A stretch of 64,000 bases of DNA, from assembly GCA_021442155.1 (NCBI GenBank), contig CM038218.1, forward strand, positions 58,680,268 to 58,744,267, given 5' to 3'. Source of the stretch: Cymbidium sinense (taxonomy: Eukaryota; Streptophyta; Magnoliopsida; Asparagales; Orchidaceae). The translations under genes were made by a program, and so were the position numbers. Positions within the stretch are counted from its first letter, which is position 1. Each line of letters opens with the position of its first letter. The notes beneath the pieces are model-generated. The model searched no databases. It was not told the origin of the DNA and was given only the letters and a program-made list of their open reading frames with translations. This document shows, piece by piece, positions 51,530 through 63,153 of the stretch.

Positions 51530-53850
51530 ATGAATTCAACTACTGTCTTTTTAGTGCTTTATTATGGAGGTGAACTGAGAGTGAATGAAGATTTCATTCC
51601 AACATACATTGGTGGGAAAAATCGTCCAATCCAAATCCCACGTCAGAGCTGAGGAATTATTAAACAAATCATGAAATCATTAAAGATAGATCCAACAAAG
51701 TACTTTGTGAATCTGGTGGGTCGTTTTCATGTAGGTATTGGATTTATTGCAACATTGATGAGAGAAGTCGTTGAAACTATACTCACCGCATTTCGCTTCC
51801 TATTGTGGTTTATGTGGAAGTTATGGAATTAATGGGTGGAGGCGGAGATTAACAATACGAGGAATGTGAGAGAACGAACGCACGACGCCTTCTCGCTAAG
51901 TACTCCGTTATGGTTCAAGCAAGAGAACATGATTTCTTTCACAAGTTCCCGTTATGGGTGAATTAGAAGATAATGAGATAAATGTAGACCCACCAAGACA
52001 TTGGATATGAAACTAAGTGGAGGTAGGATGATGATGAGGAGGAGGATGGTAACTGCGCAGACCGGGCTAACTTACTGGCCACAGAATCCCTTAGTGCTAG
52101 AGACTTGATTGTTGATTACTCAATTAGAACAAGTCATACCAAGAACACGACACTGAATAACGACATTCTGCAAGCCAAACCGCTAGAGAATGGGATGAGG
52201 ACCTCATATTCGATGGCCCATCGATCATTCGCTTTGAGGAGGATAACAAAGATTTCGGAATTGTTCAAGATATGTGTTTTCAATTCAAGAAACAGCAATT
52301 TGCTATTCGTGGTTGGTCTATCATGAACAATATTGAGTATGTCATATGTGCTTCAATCAAACAACAAAGAAGGTGCACATCATTCGACACAAGCGACCAT
52401 GTTTGTGGAGCTTACATGCAAGATCGAAGAGGTGCGCGTGGCGATTAGTTCACTTACGCACTCATACGTAGTCATTCGCTTTAATGGACACAAGCAATGC
52501 ACGCCACAGCTCATTAGTTATTTCATCCAACCCGCAATCAGACGTCAACTAGATTTGAAGCCTAGGGAAATTGTAGCCAGATTGAGTGAAGTTCAATATA
52601 AGAGTGTCCTACATGAAGTCTTGGGATGCACGTCGAAAGGCTATTAAGGTTATTTTCGGAAGTTGGGAGGAATCTTACAAAACACTGGGAAATTTCATGC
52701 TGGCATCAATGCCGCGGGTCGATATCGATACATTCAACGTAATCCCAGATTCCAAAGGTTGTTTTGGTCATTTGAGCCTTCCATAAGAGGTTGGCGATTG
52801 CCGAAGATATGCCTGATGGGACTTTTCTCCAGTAAGTATAGAGGAACACCGTTAATCTAGCTGATCGATGCAAACAATGACTTGTTCCCACTCTTCGTGG
52901 GAATGAGAGTATCGAGTCATGAGTTTGGTTCGACATTACAAGACGATCCTAATTTCCACAAGGGGGGATCCTCATCGATGTATACGTGTCTAGTCTGGGG
53001 AGAGGTCTTTCCCCGGCACATCGTTTCGGTCATTAGGGAGAATTTTAAACGTAAGCGACAGGGACATAGTGATGTTGACTTCATGTGTCAAAAAATGTAC
53101 GTTCGGAAACACAGATGACATTCAATTTTTTTATGTCGACATTAAGAATATCAGCAGGCATATGATCTTGTTTCAAGAGACATTCTGAATGGTCTCTTAC
53201 ACATGATGAGGTAGTGTATGGAACAATGACTACAAACGCAGCTGAGTGCTTCAATGGTGTGCTTAAAAGAGCACGTGGTTTACCGATTCAAGCATTGATT
53301 ACAGCAATATACTATAACATTGTATCCCTTTTCATGAAATGTCTTGAATCGCCTACAACTCTTGAAAGACAAAGAAAACATCTCTTCCACGGTAACATTG
53401 CGGATGAACGAGGCAAGAAGATTTCAACGCGAATAAGCTCATAGTACTGTGTTTGATATCACCAGGACCTTCAAGGTTGAATTAGGTGAAAATAACGAGG
53501 ATGTATGTAGACAACCGCAAGCATACCATCCGCCATGTGCGCACGCGGATTCGCTAGGTCAACGACACGTAAACCATGTCCATTATGTCTATACTTTGCA
53601 AAACTATATCGCACTACCGAATTCCACGTAATACGACGGGAAGAGTGGGGTGAACACATCAATACCGATGCCCGCTTTACGTGACCACCGAATGTCAAAA
53701 GGAAGACGGGAGGCCAAGGACAAATAGATTTAAAAATAGCATGGATGAGAACACTACAAGAAGTTCAAGGGTTTGTATTGTGAAGACTATTGACACTGAC
53801 GCGGTCCTCAAATGCGTTCGCGTAGATTGTAGTTTATCAGTGATTATTCA
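51530..53850 (+). pseudogene. Degenerate Mutator-type (MURA-like) transposase
   Basis: Reading in shifting plus frames recovers the order of a plant MULE transposase. ATG at 51,530 opens an N-terminal part with YYGGELRVNEDFIPTYIGGK (PB1-like N-terminal region of rice-type MULEs) and stops at TGA after about 43 codons. A DNA-binding-domain part follows (FKKQQFAIRGWSIMN, about 52,280-52,325), then LISYFIQPAIRRQL and SYMKSWDARRKAIKVIFGSW (to about 52,670). The catalytic region is fragmented: FQRLFWSFEPSIRG at about 52,750, DANNDLFPL at about 52,868, RHIVSVIRENF at about 53,018 and MTTNAAECFNGVLK at 53,226. Near 53,520-53,560 a C-x-H pair recalls the SWIM zinc finger, followed by GRPRTNRFKNSMDE at about 53,710. 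At least five frame changes and several stops; inactive. Confidence 0.88.
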
Positions 53851-54051
53851 GTGTCTGTTAAACTAGCTTTGTTTAGTGTTGTCTATGTGTTGTTTTAGTA
53901 TTGTTTGTTACCTTGCGATGGTTCAGTCATATAATGAAAGCCGATGATCTGATTTTACATGATAATGTATTTGTCTATTTTTTAGAGATTTAATGAATTT
54001 GTCAAATAAAATTCAGGTCTTTAACCATCTGGTATTTCCTGTCTTCAAAAA

Positions 54052-54172
54052 AAAAAACATCTAAAATACATTAAATAATTATTTTCTTAAACATAAAAAT
54101 ATATTAAGTTAATATGTTTTTAAAATAACATACAAAATCAAAACATAAAATAAGATTGATCCAAATAGCTCT
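54052..54172. mobile_element. MITE fragment nested in the MULE
   Basis: AT-rich segment ending AAAATAAGATTGATCCAAATAGCTC, similar to the right ends of the MITEs at 46,870 and 49,232. The left end is not clear. Its presence inside the MULE shows that the family moved after the MULE arrived, or came within it. Confidence 0.45.
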
Positions 54173-54881
54173 AATTTAATTGATACTTCCATTTACCTTA
54201 ATTTCTAGAAGCAAATGAACACTATCAATTTAAGATATAGTTCTATTTTCATTTTGGGCCATTGTAGCTACCTATGTAAATATATGCTTATTTTCATACA
54301 CAATAATTGTATAATTAAACTTTTCTCTCTTAAATGTGAGTCATTGCCATGAATATTTGGATGCAAAAAATTATAAAATTCTTAATTTTATTCTATTTGG
54401 GGAATGAAAGTATGAATTTTTTTCACTAAGTGTCAAGTTAAGTTCAATATTAACAAATGAAATCAAAATTTCAAGATGAAGAGATACACCTTTTTTAATC
54501 GAGTCGTTGGACTCTTTTCATAGTGTTATTAATCAATTTATATAGAATATATTGAGAGTGTTTGATATTATCAATTATATATATTTAACAATCCTTGTAT
54601 TATGACAAAAAAATGGGAGCTCGTAATAATTTTCGCTTTCACAACTTCAAATATTATATATACGCAAAAATTGCGGCTATCCGATCGATATTCGTCAAAA
54701 TTTTTCAACATGAAAGTTGTAGAATTTTTTATTCTCTTTCCAACGATATCAACCACGCAGAAATCCGACAATTAATGAGCCTGATATGGCCAAAAAAATC
54801 AAGTCGTGAATTTTATTTTTTAAAAAAAATATTTCAGCGCCGGGCCGGTGATCGGCCGACCGGCATGTGCCTACCCCGACG

Positions 54882-54951
54882 CTATTTTAATTTTTTTAAG
54901 GACTAATTAGCTAATTACGGTTTTAATTAGGGCTAATTTAAAAATTAAGCC
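54882..54951 (-). repeat. MULE right terminal inverted repeat
   Basis: Complement of the left repeat at 49,992-50,062. The sequence just inside (54,838-54,882) is strongly GC-rich with CGGCCGACCGGC-type inverted words. Confidence 0.88.
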
Positions 54952-54960
54952 CCCGATCAC
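54952..54960. repeat. MULE target-site duplication, right
   Basis: CCCGATCAC, identical to 49,983-49,991. Confidence 0.88.
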
Positions 54961-55096
54961 ATTGAAAAATATAACTTTTTTATCACAATTTTTTCAAAAT
55001 ATAATCAAAATTAAATTTCTCAAATGCCACCAATAGTTCAGTTCAAACCGCATCGTAGTCAGGAAGTTGCTCCAAACATAGTCAAAATCAACTTTA

Positions 55097-55142
<46 letters not shown>

Positions 55143-55476
55143 TGAAACTAAAAATTTCACTAGTCGAAACACAAATCTTGATGTCAAAAGCAATATGATC
55201 TTAAGTTGAAACTAACCCAGATCAAGCACTTAAAATATCATTGAAAACTTTGAGATATCAGTTGAATCCCTAAATAGTTCCTAAATATTGAGTGTTTATG
55301 ATCAAATCAAGCGTCCTGATGAGCTGGATCTAATAAGCTCAAGATCTCTTAATTCTGACTTCATTTGAGCATTTAAATATTTAAAATACATCAGATGATC
55401 AAGAGAATTATTTTGAGTCGTTCGATGGAGTGATTTCGATTTTGCACATATTTACAAAAACGACATTCCTCTAATC
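54961..55476. other. Intergenic sequence with (AAT)n
   Basis: AT-rich DNA between the MULE and a promoter-like region. Contains an AAT trinucleotide run at 55,096-55,142 and nothing else I recognise. Confidence 0.5.
55096..55142 (+). repeat. (AAT)n microsatellite
   Basis: About 15 AAT/ATA units. Confidence 0.95.
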
Positions 55477-56266
55477 TATAAATATTCTCTCATTCTTCAC
55501 ATGAGAGGAGACAAAGCTAAAGAGAATAGAGCTCCTGACTTGAAGACCTCCACCGTGTTACCACCGGTGCCGCCGACCACCGCCTATTCTTCGTTGCCAC
55601 TGGTTCTCGTCATCGCCGCCAACCACCGCCGACGCTGCCGGCCACCACCGCCGATCTCGCCATGCCGACCACCGCCGCCGGTCATAATCGTTATCCTCGC
55701 TGCGCCATCCGCCGCCGCCATCGCAGCTTGACCACGCATTGGCTACTTCACTGCCGATCACCGCTGGCCACTGACCACCGCTGATCACCACTGGCCATCT
55801 TCCGCCACGACTATCTCGACCATCGCTGGCATCACTACTACTGAATATCGCTATCGCTGACATCGCGCCGACCACCTTCACCGGCTGCCCGCTAACCAAC
55901 GCATATTATTATCACCGCTAACCGCTGCTACCAATCACCACCGCTGCTACCCAACAGTCTGGATCATCACCGGCAGACGCTATTCACTATCACATTCATT
56001 AATCAGCATACTAACTACTGCGATAGTTAAACCTGACAAGCTTTTTCATATACAACTCAATCCCGTTATTGAAAAAATTTAAACTTATCTAAAAAAGAGA
56101 TATATGGAAGATTTTATTGCCAGCCTGGTTTTTCCCTCTTTTGGGATTTTTCCAACTAAAAATCTTGGAGTTTATTGTTCACTTTTCAAATCTCTATGTG
56201 TGTGCTGGATTTTACAATAAGGTTAAGACATAAACTTTTATTCTACATCAACAAGTTTTCTAACAC
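55477..56266 (+). other. Promoter-bearing, possibly solo-LTR-like segment
   Basis: TATAAAT at 55,477-55,483, then a GC-rich stretch (55,550-55,990) of repeated CACCGCCGACCACC-like words, then T-rich sequence with TTTTTCCCTCTTTTGGGATT and CTAAAAATCTTGG near 56,128-56,170, recalling the 3' part of plant Ty1/copia LTRs. It ends in TTTTCTAACA (56,256-56,265). I cannot find the matching TGTTAG start, so an LTR is only a guess. The ATG-initiated ORF at 55,501-55,731 is Pro/Ala-rich low-complexity translation of the CCG repeats and matches no family; its complement is open too. Confidence 0.3.
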
Positions 56267-58749
56267 GTAACAAATAATAATAATAATAATAATGAGATAA
56301 ATAAAAAATTGAAAATTAAATTTAAAAAAAAAACTACTATTTCGAAACATTCAAATTTAAGTAAATATTTGATAAATTTATGTATACTAATGTAAGAATT
56401 AGATGAAGATAAATTTTTCTAAATAAACCTAAGATAAAGTAAAGTTACAGAACCACTCATGGAATCCATATCCATTCGCCTCTTTAACATGTCTTAATTA
56501 TTTTCTAAGATCATAAGGAGATGATTCTAATACGGGATAAGGGAAGAAGTTCAATTTACGGCACAACCTCAGCAACCCAACGCCCAATAGACTTCACTGA
56601 ATGAGGATTTTATATGGTAAGAAATTAAAGGAATCTGATTTAATTAGTAATTATAAATTACAATAGCTTCCAAAATATTTAATATTTAATTATTTATATT
56701 TTTTTCTTGTCCGTCTTCTATTAATTTAGTTAAGCTCCTCTTTCCATGAATAGAGAATATAAATTTTAATTAGAACTAAAACATAATATAATGCACTATT
56801 CTTCTTGAGAAAATGATAATATATTATTAAATTAATTGAAATTAGAAATTTCTTTTGGAAAATATCTAAAGAGAATAAAATAATAAAGCTTCAGTTGGAC
56901 AATGCATATCCAATAGGGTGATGTAGAAAGATGCCACCATGAAGCATGGGTCAACTTTGGTGGATGATCCATTTATTTATTTATAATATTATAAGGTATT
57001 TAAGCAATTGTGATATTTTACTTAAAGATTGCAATGGATAAGGATTAACCATAATGATGCTTTACTTTTATTTCTTTATTAAAGTTGAACAAATCATTTT
57101 TTGTGAACCCTTTTTAAGTTGAAAAATTAATCTAAATTCTATGATATTTCATTATTTTTTTAATTTTTAATTTTTTTAGTATTTGCTAATCCAATTAAAC
57201 TATTTTTTGAGTTTTATTGAATAAAAACTTTTAATATCAAAATGAATATTATATCACTTATATATGAAAATGAAAAAAAAAATTATCATAATTCTATTGC
57301 TTCTCTTCATATGCAAATGCATAGTCACAATGATTTAATCATGTACTTTTGTATATGAGCCACATAAGGGATTTACTATTTTCTAATATGTATTTTTTTA
57401 ATCATTAAAATTGAACACTCTATATGATGAGCTCATTGAGTCAACAATAAAACGTCATATTATTATAAAGGGAAGAAGTCTAATTATTAAAACAACAATT
57501 TGAGATGGGATTAAAGCTTCTATCAATAAAATGCTTAATGACATTCTGATGAAGTTTCATATTGAAATGGCACAACTTTCCCTTATTGACTTCACAATAC
57601 TAACAAGGATAAAATGAGTATTCAAGTAATATAAAATTTCTCAGGCGAAATTGTTTTTTTCATCTTTAAGATACTATACTTATAAATAAACTATTTCTTC
57701 TTGATTAGGCTTTCCTATCTCTAGAGTATAGTCAAATTGCCATCTTTCAATAAGGGTTGGAAGAATAATTGCTTTTTCATGAAATTTAGCAATAATGAAA
57801 GATTTTTATAACTCCTAACATTATTATTACTATGGCCTTTGAATTGAAGGCCCTGGAAAAATAATGAAAAAAAGTTCTTGCTAACTAAGTTGAGGGAGAT
57901 GGTGTAAATCTTCATCTAAAAGAGGTCAAAATCCTAAAATAAAGATTAAACTTGTAAAGAAGGGCAATCCTTTATTTTTGGCAGCTATGATTAGAGGGAT
58001 GAAGTGAAAAACTTTTGGAAAGGCTTCTGCTATAAAGGAAAACAGACTAAAGATAGACATTTATCGTAGGACAAAGAGCTAAAGAGATCAAGATTGATGA
58101 AGTCATTATTTGGAAGCAAAAGACTACAACTACTAAGAAAATCTTTTCAAAGTTAGTAATTCTTATAAGTTATAGACTATCTTAATAGGCAAAAGAGAGG
58201 TAAAAAGAAGAAGGTTGAGATGTTTGGAATAACAAGCCATGACCTAAGGCCAAGCCATCAATGAGAAATCTTCTCTTCAAGTCTTAATCTAATAACTCTC
58301 ATGAGAATAAGTAATCCTCCAATACATTGAAAGTTTCATTATTTTCTTTTGATGTTATTCTTATCCTAAGAAATTTATTTGGAATTCTCATGCTTGAGAA
58401 ATCATCAATTTTGACTCTTTCAAGTTCTTTATTAAATTTTTTCTTCATCTTACTTATAGCTTGAGCATATCACCAAGAAGGAGAGTGACAAAGTTATTTT
58501 AATACTGATACTTGAAAAATTAAACATATATTTTTATGATTTTAGATCACTAATTTTGTATAAAATTTTAGTTGACTTTTATTTTTAAACATTAACTAAA
58601 TTTTGATTATTTAAATAACACTTGACCAACCAAACTTTAATAAATTGATTTTTCAGTTTTTGTGGGTGATACTCTCTCTCTCACTATTTATTACTTTTGA
58701 TAGTCATATTCTCCTATATGGTAGCCCAATATGTTAATTTACAATAAAT
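56267..58749. other. AT-rich intergenic region
   Basis: About 2.5 kb with a short AAT run (56,273-56,293). No convincing gene. Part of 57,700-58,740 could belong to the decayed gypsy element that begins to be recognisable at 58,750, but I could not match it. Confidence 0.4.
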
Positions 58750-60800
58750 ATTATTCCAAATGAGTAATAATTTTTTTAAGTTATCTTCTTATGCTTATAG
58801 AATTTCAAGGTTTTTAAAATGGTATTTTAGTTTCATATTTTCTTGAAAATTTTTATCTTTATCTCTTGTAAGCAAATCCAAGTTATATTTTTGTAATTCA
58901 TTTTGAATCTAATTTAAAAATCTCTTAGTTGGAAACATGAGTGTTTCTCTAGTACTTGCCATTAAAATATTAAATTTTAATAAAATTATCACATTATATT
59001 TTTATCTTAATAAGGTTGAAGTCTCCCAAATGATTAGAAAGGTTATTGTCTTATAAGCCTATGAAAACGATATCAACTCATCTTCCTAAATTATTTTGTT
59101 GACAAAAATTTTCTTAATGTGCATAGGTCTAAAGGTGATTGGATAGAGGATAACTTTAAATTGATTCTAGTGTTTGCATAAAAGTATATTAATTTTGACT
59201 ACAGAATCTCAAAGTATTATTGTAATTATGGCAAGAAAAAAAATAAAATATTGAAGGGATCTTTGACCAAAGAAGGTTAACCACCACTTCAATAATTATT
59301 CATGTGTAATTACTTTACACATTTAGTTAATCCACCACAATGAATACAAATTATCTTTTTTAACATTCCATGAAAAAATAACTAATACAATTCATGTAAT
59401 TATTTGAATAAATTGAGTTGACTTGATTGAAAAAGTACCATACTTTATAATTGATAATTTTAAGGCCTCACAAACTTTTTATAATCAACTCTAACCATTG
59501 GCTACAATTTTCATGTCTAAGAATTTGCTTTTTTATGTCCTCCAATCTAACATGATTTTTACACTCACTTGAGTTGATTTTCATCTTAATATCTTTATAT
59601 TTATGAAGTCCAAGATATCAATGTCTAGTTGCTTCTTTAACAAGATTTCATGAATAAATTTTCATGCAAGATGAAATACCTTGATACATTGTTTTTTCCC
59701 CCCTAAGATCTTAGGTCACACTTGTTTGTTAGATGTGCCTTATAAGAGATATTCGAAAGTGGGAGTGAACTATAAGTAATTTTAATTCATCATATTTTTT
59801 TCATCTTCTTTTTGAATGAAAGGTTTATGTAACTATAAAGTATGCATGTGAAATTTCATATTTTTCTAATAGATCAACAACATTTGTTCTCTTCTCCTAG
59901 TATATGTGAAATGCTAAAGTTCTCAAATTTGATGATATAAGCTAGAAACTTAATTATTGCTCGATTCATGGTTCACTATGAGTTGGAATTATTAAAGAGC
60001 TATAATCTTTGCACCCAATTTTTGTAGCAAGTTGAGGTCCAATAAGTAATGTCTTGCACTTGCCTAGTTATTTATGTCTTTAAGACTTAAAGAGAAGATA
60101 CCAATATTATTCCATACACACTGTTGAATAGAACACCTTCTCTATTGTTTGTCTTTATAGATGCTCCATCATACATTATCTAAGTATCATTTTAATTAGC
60201 ATTTTCTCTTTATTTGTTTACTTAAAGCAATGAGAACTTAATGACGAAGTCGGCAATTACATGAATCAAGGCTAATGGTTGTCAAAAGGCTGGTGGGATC
60301 ATTGCCTCACTCAGCAGCCAAAAAATGATCTGCTAAGTACAATCGATCTTAATACTAAACATCTGCCTCTAGAACAGTAGAAATCTAATGAAAAGTATCA
60401 TTTTCATTAGCATTTTCTCTTTATTTATTGACTTATGGCAATGGGAACTTAATTATAAAGTAGGCAATTACATGAATTGTATTGGTAGTGTGTAGTGCAT
60501 AATAAGTTTTAAACTCATTGAGTTTAATTGTCCATTTTAAGAACTTTCTCATATGCTCTTGCTTTTATAGTATTGATAAGTGGCATGTCAACTAACACTA
60601 TACTTTATTCAATATAGGATAATGTTGCTCAATTTCATTAAAAATCTTATAAAAATAACTTTTAATTTTTTTTGTTAATGATATTGCATAAAATTATGAT
60701 CAAAATAAACTATTTTGTTCATGACAAAACTATTTTGCTCATGACCTTGTGTGAAAACCATGTTCACATTCAAAGTGATCACGCTTTATAATTTTCTTAA
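58750..60800 (-). pseudogene. Ty3/gypsy RNase H and integrase relic
   Basis: Heavily decayed pol fragment on the minus strand, recognised by order of motifs (coordinates descending): IEQHYPIL at about 60,630; LKWTIKLNEF within 60,502-60,556, matching the RT-RNase H region before the ALADF motif; IADFVIKF at about 60,250, with a second version at about 60,456; DGAS at 60,159-60,170, the start of the RNase H-like domain; then a SISHILGEEN stretch at about 59,890, the position of the conserved IPREQN. Further down come AYKT at about 59,050, an ET-x16-LLKF segment (58,973-59,026) aligning with the integrase ETPFSLAYG region, and NLDLLTRDKDK at about 58,870. Stops and frameshifts throughout. No LTRs found nearby. 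Lineage not assignable, though the motif wording is of the Tat/Athila-like kind. Confidence 0.7.
60190..60478. repeat. Direct duplication inside the gypsy relic
   Basis: 60,190-60,268 and 60,396-60,478 are similar (shared TTAGCATTTTCTCTTTATTT), offset about 206 bp. On the minus strand it duplicates the segment just before the RNase H start, including the IADF-like motif, and is absent from normal gypsy pol. A post-insertion tandem duplication. Confidence 0.7.
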
Positions 60801-61423
60801 AATTATAATTTATGTGATTTAATTTCATAAATATTTAAGATTTGATTATCTTCTAACATATAAATAGTAATATATAAAAATAGAGAGAATTAATAAACCT
60901 AAAAATTAATATCTTGACACAACTCTTCAATCTAAAAACACCTTAGTATTTAAATGAGAAACTATCAAAATTAATTGTGGGATCATATGAACTATATTAT
61001 CAACAAACTTACATAGTTGAATCTAACAAAGTCATATTGCTCAATTTTGATGATATAAAGGTGCTTAAATGCTTTTAAAAATATCAAATATTCAAGAAAA
61101 ATATTATTTTTTTATTACTTCTAAAATATTTTTTTACTATTCATTATAAGAGATCAAGATAGCAATTCAAATTTTATAATCCTAATTTTTTTTTGTTTAA
61201 GAGAAAAAAATATGTTTTTATAATCTTCACCCTACATATTAAATTATTTTAGCTGGCATCATAGTTTTCTCCCTTCTTCAATTTTTTTCAGTAAAATCTC
61301 TTAGTACTTTTGTGAACATTTTTTTATATATGTATTTCAAATTTATTTATAACACCAAGATAAAATAACTTTTACTCGATCTATTAAGCCCTATATCATA
61401 TATTATTATATTTTATTTAATTT

Positions 61424-61494
<71 letters not shown>

Positions 61495-61754
61495 CTATAG
61501 AAAATGATATTTTCTATAAATGAAAGGTTAATTTCACTTTTAAAAAATTAATGTGTTGTAATTTTTATGTAATATTAAAATTTTAAATATTATTTTTATA
61601 AATATTAAAATTTAAATATTTGATATATAAATATATATGAACTGTGTGCTATATATATAAATGCTCCAAAATAGATTACATTAGTTAAGAAAATAATATA
61701 GAAAAAACTCACCTACTAAATTTGAGCACCGATACTATTGTGCAAGGCCTTAAG
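60801..61754. other. AT-rich intergenic sequence
   Basis: Very AT-rich, with a TA microsatellite at 61,427-61,489. Reverse-transcriptase coding sequence upstream of the gypsy relic would be expected here on the minus strand, but I cannot see it. Confidence 0.5.
61427..61489. repeat. (TA)n microsatellite
   Basis: About 31 TA units. Confidence 0.97.
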
Positions 61755-62243
61755 GCTTAGGCGTGTGCATTATTTGGTTTTAACCAACAAATCAAATTGA
61801 ACCAAAGTTTTTGAGTAATTTGGTTCGGTTTTGAACTTAGTAATTTAGATTTTGGTTTTAAGTAATGGAAACTTTGGTTTTTGGTTTGTGGATCGGTTTG
61901 CTAAATAAAATTTTGGATGGAACTAAATAAATAAAAATAATTATATGATATATGATATTATTAATTTATATATTAGGCTTATAGTAAGAATTATAAATAA
62001 AAATAAAAATTACTATTGCTTGTTCATTATACAATAAAATATTATGCAAATAATTTTTAAATATAACGAACTTCGGTTTATCCAAAACCAAATCAAAATA
62101 TCCGAACCAAATTGTTATTCGGTTTGTTTGGTTTTACATTTTATTTGGTTAGTTTGGTTCAATATTTATAGGAAACCAAAACCAATTGGTTTTAAAAATT
62201 TATCATCCAATCCATCCAAATCAACCAAATGTGCACCCTTACT
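61755..62243. mobile_element. GGTTT-rich inverted-repeat element (MITE-like)
   Basis: About 490 bp whose ends are inverted: left GTGTGCATTATTTGGTTT, right CAACCAAATGTGCACCC. The interior alternates TTTGGTTCGGTTTT and AAACCAAATCAAAAT-type words that can fold back. Elements with GTGTGCA-TTTGGTTCGGTT ends are widespread in plant genomes, which supports the call; no protein is encoded. A TTAGG at both ends may be a target duplication. Confidence 0.55.
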
Positions 62244-62312
62244 TAGGCTAGTGATTGAGAGCTTATATTTTTAACTATAAAAATTTTAAGTTCAAGCCTT
62301 ACACATATATTA
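62244..62312 (+). other. Possible tRNA-derived SINE head
   Basis: GGCTAGTGATTGAGAGC resembles an RNA polymerase III A box, and AAGTTCAAGCCT about 45 bases later resembles a B box. Too decayed and AT-rich to be a tRNA gene; a SINE relic is possible. Confidence 0.2.
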
Positions 62313-62599
62313 TGTATATAAATTTATCATTTGATTAACTCAAATATTCTAAAAAAAATATGAATTCTATTAAATTCAAATAATTATATTATAATATGTA
62401 AACAAAACTAACATCATAATATCCTTACTTAAATTTACATAGATATAATTCAAAGATCATTACATTTATTTTAAAATAAATTAATATATAATAATTAATT
62501 ATAATACATATTTATTCAAAGATCATTGCATTTATTTTAATATGTTAATGCATATTATTTAATTTTAAATAAAATAATTATAAAAAAATTATTATCCTA

Positions 62600-63153
62600 A
62601 ATTTTCTCACATAAATTTTCTTGGCAATGAGGGAACGTCTCCTCGCCTTCCTTAGGGAAAGAAGGGAAAGGGAGAGATACAGAGCTCTCTCTTGCCCACG
62701 TTTTGTGAGTGAAACGCGCAACGAAGAAAAGTCAGCCAAAGGTATCCATAAATGTAAAAATATTAAAAGAATGGGATCTAGCCGAAAAAACGCAGCACAG
62801 AAAACGCAACATTGGAAAGCTTTTAAAAAATATTAAAATTATACACGCAACCCGCTGTATCCCACCTCCTCTCTCCCCCTTCACCTCTATCGCCTTCCAG
62901 GCAGAAGATATTAGGAGCATAGAAAACCGAAAATACCTAGAAAATGAAACCCCGCACTTTACTTTGATCTGTACTTCATCTTTCTTTAAGAAAATTTTCT
63001 CAAGGTTTTTCCCTCTCCGGCAAGCACCAGGTGATGGAAGTGGGCCTTCTTTGATTTCGGTGGATTTGGCTGATGCTGTAATGAAATCAATCGAGGCGTG
63101 TCGGAGGATTGTTTGGATCTAAGGTTACAGAGGGGAGGTAGGAAGAAGCGGCA
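62600..63153 (+). promoter_or_regulatory. Promoter and 5' leader of the MED26-like gene
   Basis: Composition changes sharply from AT-rich to balanced at about 62,600. A pyrimidine patch (CCTCCTCTCTCCCCC region, 62,866-62,905) resembles the Y patch common near plant transcription starts, and the sequence just before the ATG is purine-rich (GGGGAGGTAGGAAGAAGCGGCA). Two ATG-initiated ORFs lie here: 62,621-62,836 (71 codons) and 62,709-63,122 (137 codons, ending 31 bases before the gene's ATG). If the transcript begins upstream of them they would be uORFs; neither resembles a known protein. Transcription start not determinable. Confidence 0.5.

Larger units (their letters stand above)
49992..54951 (+). 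mobile_element. Mutator-like transposon (MULE), complete ends, dead transposase
   Basis: A 4,960-bp element bounded by inverted repeats (left GACTTAATTTTTAAATTA, right complement GGCTTAATTTTTAAATTA) and by a perfect 9-bp direct repeat CCCGATCAC at 49,983-49,991 and 54,952-54,960. Nine-base target duplications and long TIRs are the signature of Mutator elements, and the interior holds a Mutator-type transposase relic on the plus strand (51,530-53,850), so structure and content agree. The preserved target duplication means that both ends are authentic. Also inside: a CT microsatellite, a TGGATCTAATTT minisatellite and a nested MITE. Not autonomous. Confidence 0.9.

Noticed and set aside
54595..54906. 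103-codon plus ORF at the right end of the MULE
   Set aside because: Located 3' of the transposase and running into the terminal repeat; no recognisable domain. Treated as non-coding element sequence.
55501..55899. Pro/Ala-rich ORFs on both strands
   Set aside because: Both strands are open because of the CCG/CGG-type repeats; no domain, no conserved start context, low complexity.
57721..57915. Minus-strand 64-codon ORF near the gypsy relic
   Set aside because: No similarity to gag, protease or other known protein that I can see, in AT-rich DNA where such ORFs occur by chance.
62244..62312. tRNA gene
   Set aside because: A-box and B-box-like words are present but no cloverleaf can be formed and the sequence is AT-decayed; at best a SINE relic.
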